Part shown: positions 1-7,857 of the stretch, piece by piece | Layout: each line of letters begins with the position of its first letter | How positions within the stretch are numbered: position 1 is the stretch's first letter | NCBI GenBank assembly: GCA_963754385.1 | Contig: CAVWGE010000001.1 | Coordinates: 124,001-188,000 of the forward strand | DNA: 64,000 nucleotides | Direction: 5' to 3' | From: 9FT-COMBO-48-23 sp963754385 | GTDB lineage: Bacteria; Chloroflexota; Dehalococcoidia; GIF9; UBA5629 | Made by a program: the position numbers and the translations under genes | Notes under the pieces: model-generated | What the model was told of the DNA's origin: nothing | Seen by the model: only the letters and a program-made list of their open reading frames with translations | The model's database searches: none

Positions 1-462
1 ATCTATCGTTTTTATGCCGGTATGTACTGGCGTGTTCACTCGCTGTCTAATTACAACGTTTGGCGCAACTCTTTCCACAGGTCTAGTCTTGGTCGTTTTA
101 ACTGGTCCCAGCTCATCTAAGGGGTTGCCTAGTGGGTCGACCACGCGGCCGATGAGATTGTCACCTACAGGTACTTCAACTACCCTGCCAGTGGAGCGTA
201 CTTCGTCTCCTTCTTTGATATGGCTGTAATCGCCAAGGACAACAGCAGCGACGTTGTCCTCCTCCAGGTTGAGGGCCAGCCCCATAATGCCATTAGGGAA
301 TTCCAACAACTCGTTGTATTTGGCACCGTTAAGTCCATGAATTCGAGCAATGCCATCACCTACCTCAATTACTGTTCCCACATCTACCATGGTCATAGTA
401 GCCCCAAATTGCTTGATTTGCTCCTTAATTACTGAGACTATGTCTCGTCCTCCTGTTGTCAT
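1..462 (-). CDS. atpA: ATP synthase F1 subunit alpha, N-terminal part
   Basis: First 154 residues of the alpha subunit of F1, the non-catalytic nucleotide-binding partner of beta in the cytoplasmic head of ATP synthase. The protein begins MTTGGRDIVSVIKEQIKQ and contains the beta-barrel core (VGDGIARIHGL near residue 35, VGDNLIGRVVDPLG near residue 98) up to TPVHTGIKTID. It runs off the left edge before the Walker A motif, so the 3' end is missing. The ATG at 462 has a G-rich ribosome site (AGGGGGGTG) and lies 24 bp after the atpH stop. It is the last visible gene of the leftward atp operon. Confidence 0.95.
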   Translation of the reverse strand, partial: MTTGGRDIVSVIKEQIKQFGATMTMVDVGTVIEVGDGIARIHGLNGAKYNELLEFPNGIMGLALNLEEDNVAAVVLGDYSHIKEGDEVRSTGRVVEVPVGDNLIGRVVDPLGNPLDELGPVKTTKTRPVERVAPNVVIRQRVNTPVHTGIKTID

Positions 463-486
463 TCTATTCACCCCCCTTATGGGTAG

Positions 487-1026
487 TTATCTTCTACTTT
501 CAGCCAGGCTTTTCTTTAACATCTCTAATTTGTTACGGATGCTACCATCAATAAGGCTGTCATCTATCCTGGCGATAAAACCGCCTAGAATATTCGGGTC
601 AATTTGAGTGTTAATCCTGATTTTCCTTCCAAGAATTGCTTCAAGATAGTGACCAAGTCTTTCTTTTTCTGTAGCATCGATTGCAATGGCAGTGGTAACC
701 TCGGCACTTTTTATCCCGTAGTGGTTATTTAATAGACGTTCATATTCGTCTGCAATTTGCCCGGCATTTTTGAGTTTGCCTTTAGCTATGAGAAGGTACA
801 CGAGATTCAGAGCCATAGGATTTATTTTCCCTAGCCTTTCCTGCACTAGCTTTGCCTTCAGTTCAAACGGTAATTTCGGGTTTTCTGCCAAGGCCATGAA
901 TTCAGTATCTTGTACTAGTTGAGCGATTTTCCCCAGGTTAGGCTGCCACTCTTTCAGCTTATCGCTTTCCAGTGCAATCTCGAAGACTGCTTGAGCATAG
1001 CGTTTGATAGAAGTCGTTACTGGCAT
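487..1026 (-). CDS. atpH: ATP synthase F1 subunit delta
   Basis: 179 residues, normal length for the delta subunit (OSCP homologue) that joins the peripheral b stalk to the F1 head. The N-terminal helical domain starts MPVTTSIKRYAQAVFEIAL, the family's usual opening. The C-terminal part carries LGGFIARIDDSLIDGSI, the conserved delta signature GG...DGS. The start follows an AAGG ribosome site and is 15 bp downstream of atpF. Confidence 0.95.
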   Translation of the reverse strand: MPVTTSIKRYAQAVFEIALESDKLKEWQPNLGKIAQLVQDTEFMALAENPKLPFELKAKLVQERLGKINPMALNLVYLLIAKGKLKNAGQIADEYERLLNNHYGIKSAEVTTAIAIDATEKERLGHYLEAILGRKIRINTQIDPNILGGFIARIDDSLIDGSIRNKLEMLKKSLAESRR

Positions 1027-1041
1027 TTGACTACTAACCTT

Positions 1042-1542
1042 CTATGTTTTTTTAAAAGTAGTGCTTTCTTTGAGTACTTCATCAATAAGCTTGCGGTGTT
1101 TCTTTTTGTCCACTGTTTCTTTGATTACTTTTTCCGCGGCCAAAATGGCTATATCGGCAAATTCGGTGCGTAGTTCCTCGATGGCTTTATCCCTCTCTCG
1201 CTGTATTTCGGTGCGTGCTTTAGAAATCACGGACTCAGCTTCTTGGCGGGCGCTGTCTTTAGTCTCTTCCTTCAGCTTTTCTCCTATTTGTGTCGCCTGG
1301 GCTATTATAGCCTGTCCCTCTTTGCGGGCCTTTTCCAACTGAGCTTTAATTTCCTCTTCACTACGTGCCGTTTCTTGCCTGATTTTTTCGGTTTGTTCCA
1401 TGCTCTCTTTTATCCTGGCCTGTCTCTCGTCAAGCATCTTAAGCACTGGCTTGTACAGAACTATACTCAATGCTACAAACAAAATAACGAAGTTTATAAC
1501 GAACACTATTAACAGCGGTAGGTTAATTCCTATACCTTCCAT
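1042..1542 (-). CDS. atpF: ATP synthase F0 subunit b
   Basis: 166 residues: one N-terminal membrane segment (about residues 8-30), then a long charged amphipathic helix rich in E, K, R and Q (about 35-150). This is the layout of the b subunit, whose dimer forms the peripheral stalk. Only one b-type gene is visible, so the stalk is probably a homodimer rather than the b/b' pair of phototrophs. The ATG follows AGGTGAT. A 38-residue membrane peptide gene separates it from atpE. Confidence 0.95.
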   Translation of the reverse strand: MEGIGINLPLLIVFVINFVILFVALSIVLYKPVLKMLDERQARIKESMEQTEKIRQETARSEEEIKAQLEKARKEGQAIIAQATQIGEKLKEETKDSARQEAESVISKARTEIQRERDKAIEELRTEFADIAILAAEKVIKETVDKKKHRKLIDEVLKESTTFKKT

Positions 1543-1630
1543 CTCATCACCTGATATATTAATTGTTAATTATTCGTAGTGGTAGTTAAGCACAAGATGT
1601 AAATCAAGGTCGGGACGATATTAAGCAAAC

Positions 1631-1747
1631 TCAGGCTTTAGCAAGTATAAAGACGAGGATAATCATGCTGAAAGCCACTACAATTCCGACTGTTATAGCT
1701 GCGCTTATAAGACCACCTATGAAACCTGGCAAACCGCCATCTTCCAT
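1631..1747 (-). CDS. 38-residue membrane peptide inside the atp operon
   Basis: A complete short reading frame between atpE and atpF, beginning MEDGGLPGFIGGLIS and ending ILVFILAKA before TGA. The ATG at 1747 has a strong ribosome site (AAGGAG, 7 nt spacing) and is 15 bp from the atpE stop, the spacing used elsewhere in the operon. Residues from about 12 to 36 form one hydrophobic helix. It is not the b or c subunit. I know of no named ATP synthase subunit that it matches. Position and ribosome site argue that it is translated; a role in F0 assembly or as an accessory subunit is only inference. Confidence 0.6.
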   Translation of the reverse strand: MEDGGLPGFIGGLISAAITVGIVVAFSMIILVFILAKA

Positions 1748-1762
1748 TTCTAATTCTCCTTG

Positions 1763-1993
1763 CTATACTACCAGAGCCAGTAGGATAGCCACAATTAGTG
1801 CGTAAATTCCGACAGCTTCAGCTAAGGCACCAATCAAAATCATGTTAGTCAAGATTGGTCCTCTGGCTTCGGGGTTGCGTCCGATGGCCTGCATGGCACC
1901 GAAGCCAATAAGTCCTAGCCCTATACCAGGACCTATCATGCCCAGCCCCGCAGCTAGCCCTGCAGCTAGCATTTTCATAGTTTGTGCGTCCAT
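1763..1993 (-). CDS. atpE: ATP synthase F0 subunit c
   Basis: 76-residue hairpin of two membrane helices that oligomerises into the rotor ring. The first helix has the glycine-rich GPGIGLGLIG segment, the polar loop is RNPEARG, and the second helix carries the ion-carrying Glu in GALAEAVGIYAL. The Na+ ligands of Na+-type rings (Gln in the first helix, Ser/Thr after the Glu) are Leu and Ala here, which points to a proton-driven ring. The start follows AAGGAGG. It is 14 bp after atpB. Confidence 0.95.
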   Translation of the reverse strand: MDAQTMKMLAAGLAAGLGMIGPGIGLGLIGFGAMQAIGRNPEARGPILTNMILIGALAEAVGIYALIVAILLALVV

Positions 1994-2007
1994 TTATGTC
2001 CTCCTTT

Positions 2008-2970
2008 TTAAGCTGTGTGCTCTGGCTCCTCAGCATGTGGAGCCATGGCAATAACGCCAAATACAAGTGTTAGCCCAGCGAAGATTAAGGCTTGAAGAAC
2101 GCCAACAAGCAATTCTAACCCATAGAAGGGGATAGATGCTACTAGCGGTATTAGGAACGAGACGACCAACAACAATATCTCACCGGCAGTCATATTGCCA
2201 AAGAGACGGAAAGTGAAACTGATGACCCGGATAAAATGGCTGAGAACTTCTAGCCCTCCTATGAATAGGTTAATGAAGCCGAACATAATGCCACTGATGG
2301 CAGGGCGGATTTTTCCCTTGAACAAGCTTACAAAACCGTCACGTAGCTGACCGAAATTGAAGAAACTGTCGAGGTAATGGAAGAAACCTAAGGCGCGTAG
2401 TCCCCAAAACTCAATGCAGGTAAAGGAAATTAGAGCGATGGAAAGAGGTAGGTTGATATCAGTATTTGCCGCTCGTAGTAAAGGTATAAAAGTGCCGTTG
2501 TGCTCGGTAATCCCTATAGTTCCAAAGATTGGTAGAAGAGCCAGGTAGGCATTAGTTAAAACGTAAAGGAAAATAGTAGCTACTATGGGGAAGAAGGTAC
2601 GAGCACGATTCTCCCCGGCCACACCTTTAACGAAGTTTAATAGCGTTTCTACGATCAATTCAGCTAGGTTTTGAAGCCTTCCTGGTATCAGTTTCATCTT
2701 GCGAGTGCAGGCGTAAACTAAGCCAATTAATACGATTATAGTAAGCCACGAAGCAAGAAGAGTATTGGTGATAGTGAAGCCAGAAACGTGAAATATCCCT
2801 TCTGAGGGGAGTTCGACATGGGGTTTGGCGACATTTAAGAAGCCAGGGGCTTTGATACCTAGCAGACTGGAGCCCAATGGGCCGACAATCAGTCCGGTTA
2901 AAAAGAGCGCCAAAAGGATAATAATTACAAAGGCCAATATCTTGATTGAGCAGCCACAACCCAAATTCAT
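2008..2970 (-). CDS. atpB: ATP synthase F0 subunit a
   Basis: 320 residues with several membrane helices, forming the half-channels against the c ring. The conserved helix with the essential arginine reads FIRVISFTFRLFGNMTAGEI. After it come further hydrophobic helices ending LVFGVIAMAPHAEEPEHTA. The N-terminus (MNLGCGCSIKILAF) is unusual in having two closely spaced Cys in front of the first helix. The gene starts 4 bp after the AtpI-like gene and precedes atpE. Confidence 0.95.
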   Translation of the reverse strand: MNLGCGCSIKILAFVIIILLALFLTGLIVGPLGSSLLGIKAPGFLNVAKPHVELPSEGIFHVSGFTITNTLLASWLTIIVLIGLVYACTRKMKLIPGRLQNLAELIVETLLNFVKGVAGENRARTFFPIVATIFLYVLTNAYLALLPIFGTIGITEHNGTFIPLLRAANTDINLPLSIALISFTCIEFWGLRALGFFHYLDSFFNFGQLRDGFVSLFKGKIRPAISGIMFGFINLFIGGLEVLSHFIRVISFTFRLFGNMTAGEILLLVVSFLIPLVASIPFYGLELLVGVLQALIFAGLTLVFGVIAMAPHAEEPEHTA

Positions 2971-2974
2971 CGTG

Positions 2975-3283
2975 CTATTTCGATTCCTTGTCTTTTTCTT
3001 GTCCCCTTTGTTCTATATAAAAGCGGCGGAGCATTCGATAAAGACCGTAGAGGGCAATTACTGTACCTATGCCAAATCCAACGAGAGTGTATAGAGGGTG
3101 GGTGTCAAATCTTTGTGGGCGGTCAAGCCAGTAACCGATGCCTGTTGGTATAACGAGGCTCAAAGCTACATACCAGCCAACGGTAAAAAGGAACCACAGG
3201 GGACGTGTCCATTCCTTATACTTCGGTTTTTCAGGTTTGATTTGCCCCACTATGGTGTAGATTTCCTCTTGAATTAAGGCCAT
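2975..3283 (-). CDS. AtpI/AtpZ-like membrane protein
   Basis: 102 residues with two membrane segments (about 29-50 and 64-85) separated by a short polar loop, then a charged tail. This is the size and topology of AtpI/AtpZ proteins that open bacterial atp operons and help c-ring assembly or Mg2+ supply. Sequence support is mainly position and topology. The ATG has no clear Shine-Dalgarno upstream, so this first gene of the operon may be leaderless or start elsewhere. Confidence 0.75.
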   Translation of the reverse strand: MALIQEEIYTIVGQIKPEKPKYKEWTRPLWFLFTVGWYVALSLVIPTGIGYWLDRPQRFDTHPLYTLVGFGIGTVIALYGLYRMLRRFYIEQRGQEKDKESK

Positions 3284-3500
3284 ATAATATTTAACATTCT
3301 GCCTTTATTAGTATAACTGCAGCTTTTGAGTGACAGTGTTATTTAGGCCATAAACGGCCTCCACATTTTGGCCTCTTCGGCCAACCCCACGCAGTTTGTC
3401 AGATAACAAACAGCTACCATTGGCCTTAAGGCGCTCTTAGTTTGCACTAAAAGCGGTCGTCAGCCAGACTCAGCTGATTTTAGTAGCCGGGCCTTCGATT
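3284..3500. promoter_or_regulatory. intergenic region before the atp operon, with a GC-rich hairpin
   Basis: 217 bp between two leftward operons. It contains a perfect inverted repeat TTGGCC-TCTTC-GGCCAA at 3368-3384, preceded by a shorter GGCC-containing pair near 3347-3358. The hairpin could end transcription or structure a leader, but neither strand has a long T run beside it. A minus-strand TATACT at about 3310-3315 could be the atp -10 element; I see no good -35. Confidence 0.35.
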
Positions 3501-4283
3501 TTAGGATTTATGCTTGCCTATGTCGTCCAGGTCAAGCGTATTAATAAAATCGTAGAAAGCTGACAGCTTCTTTAATTCTTGCTCATCAACCTTACCTTTA
3601 CCGCCTGGCTTATCAGCACCTTTGTCTATAGGTATAGGCTTTCCTGTTTCTCGGTCGAGTATGATGCCAGCTTTATCCAGCACTGCTTCGTCAACGTATA
3701 TTGGGATCGTTACTCTTACTGCTAAGGCAATAGCGTCGCTGGGACGAGAATCAAGCTTTATCTTAGTTAATAGCCACTGCTCGATTTTCTTGTCAAATCG
3801 AAGTTCAAACATCAGACCGTCGTCATTCATTGCCTCAATGAATCTGTTACCTGATTCTTGCCATTCATTGACTATTTTAAGCTTGTGTTCTTTCTCCTGC
3901 CAGGTGAGAGATATCTGCGAACCATTATCGTATCCTCGATGCGAACTGCTGTCATTAGGGAACTTTACGCTGACCGGTTTTGGTTCATCGGTAGATTCAA
4001 AAATAATTTGGGCGTAGAATGTGTCGGCACGGAGGTCATTTACAACAATTTTGCTTACTACAGTTCCTGAAGTGGATTCTAGCGCAAAGATTGCGTTTTT
4101 CAGCAAATCATGGGTCATCGGTCGTGCTAAATCAACATTCTGCAATTTTATTGATATGGCGTCTGCCTCTGCAGGACCGATCCAGATGGGCAAGTAGCGG
4201 TCTGATGCTTTCTCTCTCAGGATTACTACGTGCTGATAATTCATCAAACTTACCCGAATACTGTCAATGGTCATCTCTATCAT
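3501..4283 (-). CDS. bifunctional nuclease (BFN/DUF151) domain protein
   Basis: 260 residues from the ATG at 4283, chosen over an upstream ATG (4313) because it has GGAGG at proper spacing. The BFN core is seen in MIEMTIDSIRVSLMNYQHVVILRE, YLPIWIGPAEADAISIKL and RPSDAIALAVRVTIPIYVDEAVL, with the family's GPAEA and RPSDAIALA motifs. Between these halves sits an insertion of about 50 residues (DEPKPVSVKF to NRFIEAMNDD) absent from the usual 150-170 residue family. The tail (EELKKLSAFYDFINTLDLDDI) resembles the short C-terminal segment of many members. Exact function is unknown. Confidence 0.75.
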   Translation of the reverse strand: MIEMTIDSIRVSLMNYQHVVILREKASDRYLPIWIGPAEADAISIKLQNVDLARPMTHDLLKNAIFALESTSGTVVSKIVVNDLRADTFYAQIIFESTDEPKPVSVKFPNDSSSHRGYDNGSQISLTWQEKEHKLKIVNEWQESGNRFIEAMNDDGLMFELRFDKKIEQWLLTKIKLDSRPSDAIALAVRVTIPIYVDEAVLDKAGIILDRETGKPIPIDKGADKPGGKGKVDEQELKKLSAFYDFINTLDLDDIGKHKS

Positions 4284-4415
4284 AATATTCCTCCATACCC
4301 TATGCAAAAACATTGTACTCTATCGAATTTTAGCTGTCAATTTGTCTTAAGTACACTGCTTTCGTAAAATATCGAGGTAGGTTTTTACTAGTTGGATTAA
4401 GAAATTGGAGGCGTT

Positions 4416-4868
4416 TTGAAAGCGCTAGTGCAGCGGGTCATTAAAGCATCGGTAAGTGTGAGTGGTGAAGTGGTTGGAAAGATAGGGCGGGGTTTAGTTG
4501 TCCTCGTTGGTGTAGCTCGGGGGGATATGGAGAGAGACGCTATTCACTTAGCCGATAAGATAGTAAATCTCCGTATCTTCGCTGATGAAGCCAGCAAGTT
4601 CAATCTTTCGGCACTGGAAACCGGGAGCGAGATACTCATTATAAGCCAGTTTACTCTTTTAGCTGACACACGTAAAGGTCGGAGGCCTAGCTTTGAGGAA
4701 GCAGCACCGTCGGAGCAGGCTGAAACTTTAGTTAACTTTTTTGTTGACCGTGTTCGTGAGAGCAGACTGAAAGTAGAGACAGGACGGTTTCAGCAGCATA
4801 TGCTGGTGGAGATACATAACGATGGCCCGGTTACCATAGTCCTTGACAGCAAAGACAAGTTTTTATGA
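4416..4868 (+). CDS. dtd: D-aminoacyl-tRNA deacylase
   Basis: 150 residues, full length for DTD, the cytoplasmic proofreading enzyme that frees tRNA from D-amino acids and from misacylated glycine. The SQFTLLADTRKGRRPSF segment carries the SQFTL active-site motif, and the C-terminal NDGPVTIVLDS contains the Gly-cisPro motif that excludes L-amino acids. Translation starts at TTG (4416) behind GGAGG. It stands alone upstream of the fur-type gene. Confidence 0.95.
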   Translation: MKALVQRVIKASVSVSGEVVGKIGRGLVVLVGVARGDMERDAIHLADKIVNLRIFADEASKFNLSALETGSEILIISQFTLLADTRKGRRPSFEEAAPSEQAETLVNFFVDRVRESRLKVETGRFQQHMLVEIHNDGPVTIVLDSKDKFL

Positions 4869-4886
4869 GTTTCAATTGGTTGCTAA

Positions 4887-4924
4887 TGCAATTTATTGCA
4901 ATCACTTTACCGATGTGCTAAAAT
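4887..4924 (+). promoter_or_regulatory. promoter of the Fur-family gene with overlapping TGCAA operator
   Basis: An inverted repeat TGCAAT-TT-ATTGCA lies at 4887-4900. Its right arm merges with TTGCAA (4896-4901), which sits 17 bp before TAAAAT (4919-4924): a plausible -35/-10 pair with the operator over the -35. The repeat is closely related to the one before cbiM. Similar TTGCAA half-sites spaced by 5 bp are the known box of the nickel-responsive Fur-family regulator Nur. Autoregulation by the adjacent gene is inferred. Confidence 0.6.
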
Positions 4925-4933
4925 GTTTTCGTT

Positions 4934-5347
4934 ATGAGTTGTGGCCAGGCGCTTAAAGGGATGGGCTATCGGTTGACACCGCAGCGGATGATGGTGGTTG
5001 AAGCTCTACATGGTGCTGATAAGCATGTTAGTGCTGAGGAGATTTATGCTCAAGTCCGTGCCAGGTATCCTTATGCCAACATTTCTACGGTTTACCGGAC
5101 GCTGGAATTGCTAAAGGAACTTGGGCTGGTTACTGAAATTGCCTTGGGAGATGGGTGTGTTCGTTTTCATCCCGCGGAAAAAGGGCATCACCATCATCTT
5201 GTGTGCCAGAAGTGCGGTCGAATAATTGATTTGCCTGAGTCAGCATTGACTCCGTTGGAAGGAGCTTTAGCCGACATGTATCAGTTTAAAGCGGATTTGA
5301 AGCATATGGCTGTTTTCGGTCTGTGCTCTCAATGTCAGGGCGGCTAG
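4934..5347 (+). CDS. Fur-family metal-responsive repressor (Nur-like?)
   Basis: 137 residues with the two-domain Fur build. The winged helix (about residues 9-85) includes RLTPQRMMVVEAL and ISTVYRTLELLKELGLV, the recognition helix signature. The dimerisation/metal domain has the His cluster GHHHHLVCQKCGRIIDL and a second CSQC pair near the C-terminus, giving a structural CxxC...CxxC zinc site. The next operon downstream is a nickel/cobalt importer and both share the same operator, so sensing of Ni (or Co/Zn) fits better than Fe. The metal cannot be fixed from sequence alone. Confidence 0.88.
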   Translation: MSCGQALKGMGYRLTPQRMMVVEALHGADKHVSAEEIYAQVRARYPYANISTVYRTLELLKELGLVTEIALGDGCVRFHPAEKGHHHHLVCQKCGRIIDLPESALTPLEGALADMYQFKADLKHMAVFGLCSQCQGG

Positions 5348-5365
5348 AAGGTTTTGTTTTGAGGT

Positions 5366-5393
5366 TTAATGCAACTAGTTGCAGTTGCATTTA
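5366..5393 (+). promoter_or_regulatory. operator before the cbiM operon
   Basis: A dense palindrome: a perfect 14-bp repeat TGCAACTAGTTGCA at 5370-5383, itself inside a wider repeat AATGCAACT (5368-5376) / AGTTGCATT (5383-5391). This gives three TTGCA half-sites in 24 bp. It matches the TGCAA-N4-TTGCA pattern before the Fur-family gene and lies about 30 bp before the cbiM start, placed to block transcription of the transporter. Confidence 0.65.
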
Positions 5394-5422
5394 ATTGAGT
5401 AACTTTGTTAAGGAGGATTTCG

Positions 5423-6061
5423 ATGCATATTCCAGATGGTTTCATCAGTACGCCGGTGGCGGCAGTCGGGATTGCTGTAGCCGCTGGCAGCGTTGCCTAC
5501 GCGGTAAAGGCGACGAGCAAGAAGATGGGTGAGAAGCAAGTGCCGCTGATGGGAGTGCTGGCGGCTTTTATCTTTGCCGCCCAGATGTTGAATTTCCCTG
5601 TGGCCGGTGGTACCTCGGGCCATCTTGTCGGTGCCGCTTTAGCTGCTATCTTGCTAGGTCCATCGCCGGCATTGCTGGTAATGACCTGTGTGCTGATTGT
5701 GCAGAGCCTGATTTTTCAAGACGGGGGACTCCTCGCTTTAGGAGCCAACATCTTCAATATGGGCATTGTCCCTTGCTTTGTAGGTTATTATCTCTATAGA
5801 GGTATTGCTTTACCTTTCCGTAAGCGAAAGTTAGGCGTAATGGTCGGTGGTGGTGTGGCGGCTTGGGTTACAGTGGTAATAGCATCAGTTGCTTGTGCGG
5901 TTGAGTTGGCGATATCAGGTACTGTGCCCTTGCGTGTAGCCTTGCCGGCGATGGCTGGCGTTCATGTTCTTATTGGCATAGGTGAAGGTTTGATAACTGC
6001 GGCAGTGCTTGCCTTGGTGTTAGCTACCAGGGCTGATCTACTGGAACTACAGAAGGCTTGA
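5423..6061 (+). CDS. cbiM: nickel/cobalt ECF transporter, substrate-binding membrane subunit
   Basis: 212 residues with about seven membrane helices; the S component that binds Ni2+ or Co2+. The start at 5423 is set by AAGGAGG and by the diagnostic N-terminus MHIPDGF, where the second-residue His coordinates metal in CbiM/NikM. NFPVAGGTSGHLVGAALAA is the conserved metal-site helix region with the second His. Nickel would serve the [NiFe] hydrogenase encoded at 15671-18087, cobalt would serve corrinoids; the sequence does not decide. Confidence 0.92.
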   Translation: MHIPDGFISTPVAAVGIAVAAGSVAYAVKATSKKMGEKQVPLMGVLAAFIFAAQMLNFPVAGGTSGHLVGAALAAILLGPSPALLVMTCVLIVQSLIFQDGGLLALGANIFNMGIVPCFVGYYLYRGIALPFRKRKLGVMVGGGVAAWVTVVIASVACAVELAISGTVPLRVALPAMAGVHVLIGIGEGLITAAVLALVLATRADLLELQKA

Positions 6062-6078
6062 TGGAGGTGAAATCAGAA

Positions 6079-6363
6079 ATGAAATTCAAATGGTGGCATG
6101 GAGCTCTGATTTTAGCTTTACTGCTGGCGATATTCTCTCCCCTGGCTTCTTCGTCGCCGGATGGTCTGGAGAGAGTGGCTGAGGATAAGGGTTTTATTAG
6201 CACAGCTCTTGGCCCTTTCTTTGAAGTTGTGCCTGACTATGTGATACCCGGCGTGACGAATGAAGCTTTAGCTACAATTCTGGCTGGAATAGCGGGCACT
6301 CTTATTCTTTTTGGCATCGGTTACGGGTTAGCCAAACTGTTGAGTGCAAGACGTGAAGCATAG
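6079..6363 (+). CDS. PDGLE-domain accessory subunit of the nickel/cobalt transporter (CbiN/NikN type)
   Basis: About 94 residues: an N-terminal membrane helix, an extracytoplasmic segment with the naming motif SPDGLERVAEDKGF, and a second helix near the C-terminus (ILAGIAGTLILFGIGYGLAKLL). Such proteins accompany CbiM in ECF nickel/cobalt importers and are needed for metal loading. Start chosen at 6079 because GGAGGTGA lies 8 nt upstream; an ATG at 6061 overlapping the cbiM stop is possible. The end overlaps cbiQ. Confidence 0.85.
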   Translation: MKFKWWHGALILALLLAIFSPLASSSPDGLERVAEDKGFISTALGPFFEVVPDYVIPGVTNEALATILAGIAGTLILFGIGYGLAKLLSARREA

Positions 6364-7123
6364 CTTTATTGACGAATATAGTGACTTAGATAGCTTTATC
6401 CACAGGCTTGACCCGCGGACTAAGCTTATTGCCAGTCTGGCTTTCATCGTAGCGGTGGTATTGACACCGGCTAGCAATTGGCGAGTTTTTGCTTTCTATT
6501 TCTGTATCATAGTTGCTTTGCTAGTCCTTTCCAAGCTGCCTCCCATTTATGTTCTGAAGAGATCTCTGGTTATTTCCCCCTTTGTTTTGATGATCGCTAT
6601 TTTTATTCCCTTTTTCAAAGAAGGTGAGGTAGCTGGCAGTTATAACATTTGGATGTGGCAGGTCTCGGTAACTTACAGTGGCCTGCTTATTCTGGCAAAT
6701 GTGGTGGCAAAAGCCTGGCTCTGTATTCTAGGTTTAATTTTGCTGTCATCGACAACGAAGCTTGCCGACTTGCTAAAAGGTTTTAAGCAATTGGGTGTGC
6801 CCCAGGTGATGATATTGATTCTTTCATTTATGTATCGATATATTTTCGTTCTGGTGGATGAGGTGATGCGGATGCAGCAGGCGCGCGATAGCCGCAACTT
6901 CGGTGGCAATCGGCTGCATCAACTGAAGACTATTGGCAACATGTTGGGCACCTTATTTATCAGGAGCTATGAGCGGGGTGAGCGGATTTATGCGGCTATG
7001 TTAGCCAGAGGTTTTGACGGTCAAGTCCGCACGCTGCATAAACTAAGCTTCAGACAAGCCGACGCTTATTTCGGTGCGGTCTTTTGTCTCATGCTCATTT
7101 CCCCTTGTGTTATCTGGTGGTAG
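6344..7123 (+). CDS. cbiQ: ECF transporter transmembrane subunit
   Basis: About 256-259 residues with four to six membrane helices; the T component that couples ATP hydrolysis to the metal-binding subunit. The coupling helices contain the conserved small-x-R motifs, here QARDSRNFGG and AAMLARGFDG. The N-terminus matches the family (DSFIHRLDPRTKLI). Start is GTG at 6344 or GTG at 6353; both lie inside the preceding gene, suggesting translational coupling. Confidence 0.92.
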   Translation: MQDVKHSFIDEYSDLDSFIHRLDPRTKLIASLAFIVAVVLTPASNWRVFAFYFCIIVALLVLSKLPPIYVLKRSLVISPFVLMIAIFIPFFKEGEVAGSYNIWMWQVSVTYSGLLILANVVAKAWLCILGLILLSSTTKLADLLKGFKQLGVPQVMILILSFMYRYIFVLVDEVMRMQQARDSRNFGGNRLHQLKTIGNMLGTLFIRSYERGERIYAAMLARGFDGQVRTLHKLSFRQADAYFGAVFCLMLISPCVIWW

Positions 7124-7135
7124 AAATTGCAGGCT

Positions 7136-7843
7136 ATGGATAAAATTATAGAAATCAGAAACCTTTCCTTCAATTATCCTGATGGGCATCAGGGGTTGAA
7201 AAACGTCGACTTGAATATTTACCCTGGTGAAAATGTGGCGGTTATCGGTCCTAATGGAGCTGGGAAGTCAACACTTTTGCTTCATTTAAACAGCATTCTC
7301 CGTGGCAACAGCACGGTGAAGATTTGCGGCTTAGCCGTGGCAGAAAAGAATCTGAAGGAGATAAGGAAAAGAGTTGGCCTGGTATTTCAGGACCCTGAAG
7401 ACCAGCTTTTCTCATTGAATGTCTTTGATGATGTAGCCTTCGGGCCTATAAACATGGGCTATTCCGAGTCTGAAGTGAGACAACGCGTAGCTCGAGCTCT
7501 GGAATGGGTGGGGATGGTGGGATATGAGCAGCGTTCACCACATCACCTCAGTGTTGGTGAGAAAAAGCGGATTGCCATTGCCACTGTTTTGTCTTTAGCC
7601 CCGGAAGTTCTTGTTATTGATGAGCCTACCAGCAACCTCGACCCGAGAAGTAAATGGTCTTTGATTGAGCTATTGAAGCAGCTTCCAATGACCAAAATCA
7701 TTGCCACCCATGACCTGGAATTGGTAAGGGCTTTGTGCAGACGTACAGTGGTGATGGATGAAGGCAAGATAGTGGCTGATGGTAATACAGAAGATATCTT
7801 GGCAGATATTGGTTTGCTTAAAGCTCATGGGCTGGCCCATTAA
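7136..7843 (+). CDS. cbiO: ECF transporter ATPase subunit
   Basis: ABC ATPase of about 235 residues energising nickel/cobalt uptake. Walker A is GPNGAGKST, the Q-loop GLVFQDPEDQLFS is typical of CbiO-type ATPases, the signature is LSVGEKKR, Walker B is VLVIDEPTSNLD and the switch His lies in IIATHDLE. ATG at 7136 preferred over TTG at 7127. It closes the cbiMNQO operon and converges on nadC with a 14-bp gap. Confidence 0.95.
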   Translation: MDKIIEIRNLSFNYPDGHQGLKNVDLNIYPGENVAVIGPNGAGKSTLLLHLNSILRGNSTVKICGLAVAEKNLKEIRKRVGLVFQDPEDQLFSLNVFDDVAFGPINMGYSESEVRQRVARALEWVGMVGYEQRSPHHLSVGEKKRIAIATVLSLAPEVLVIDEPTSNLDPRSKWSLIELLKQLPMTKIIATHDLELVRALCRRTVVMDEGKIVADGNTEDILADIGLLKAHGLAH

Positions 7844-7857
7844 TAGATTGTCAGAGG

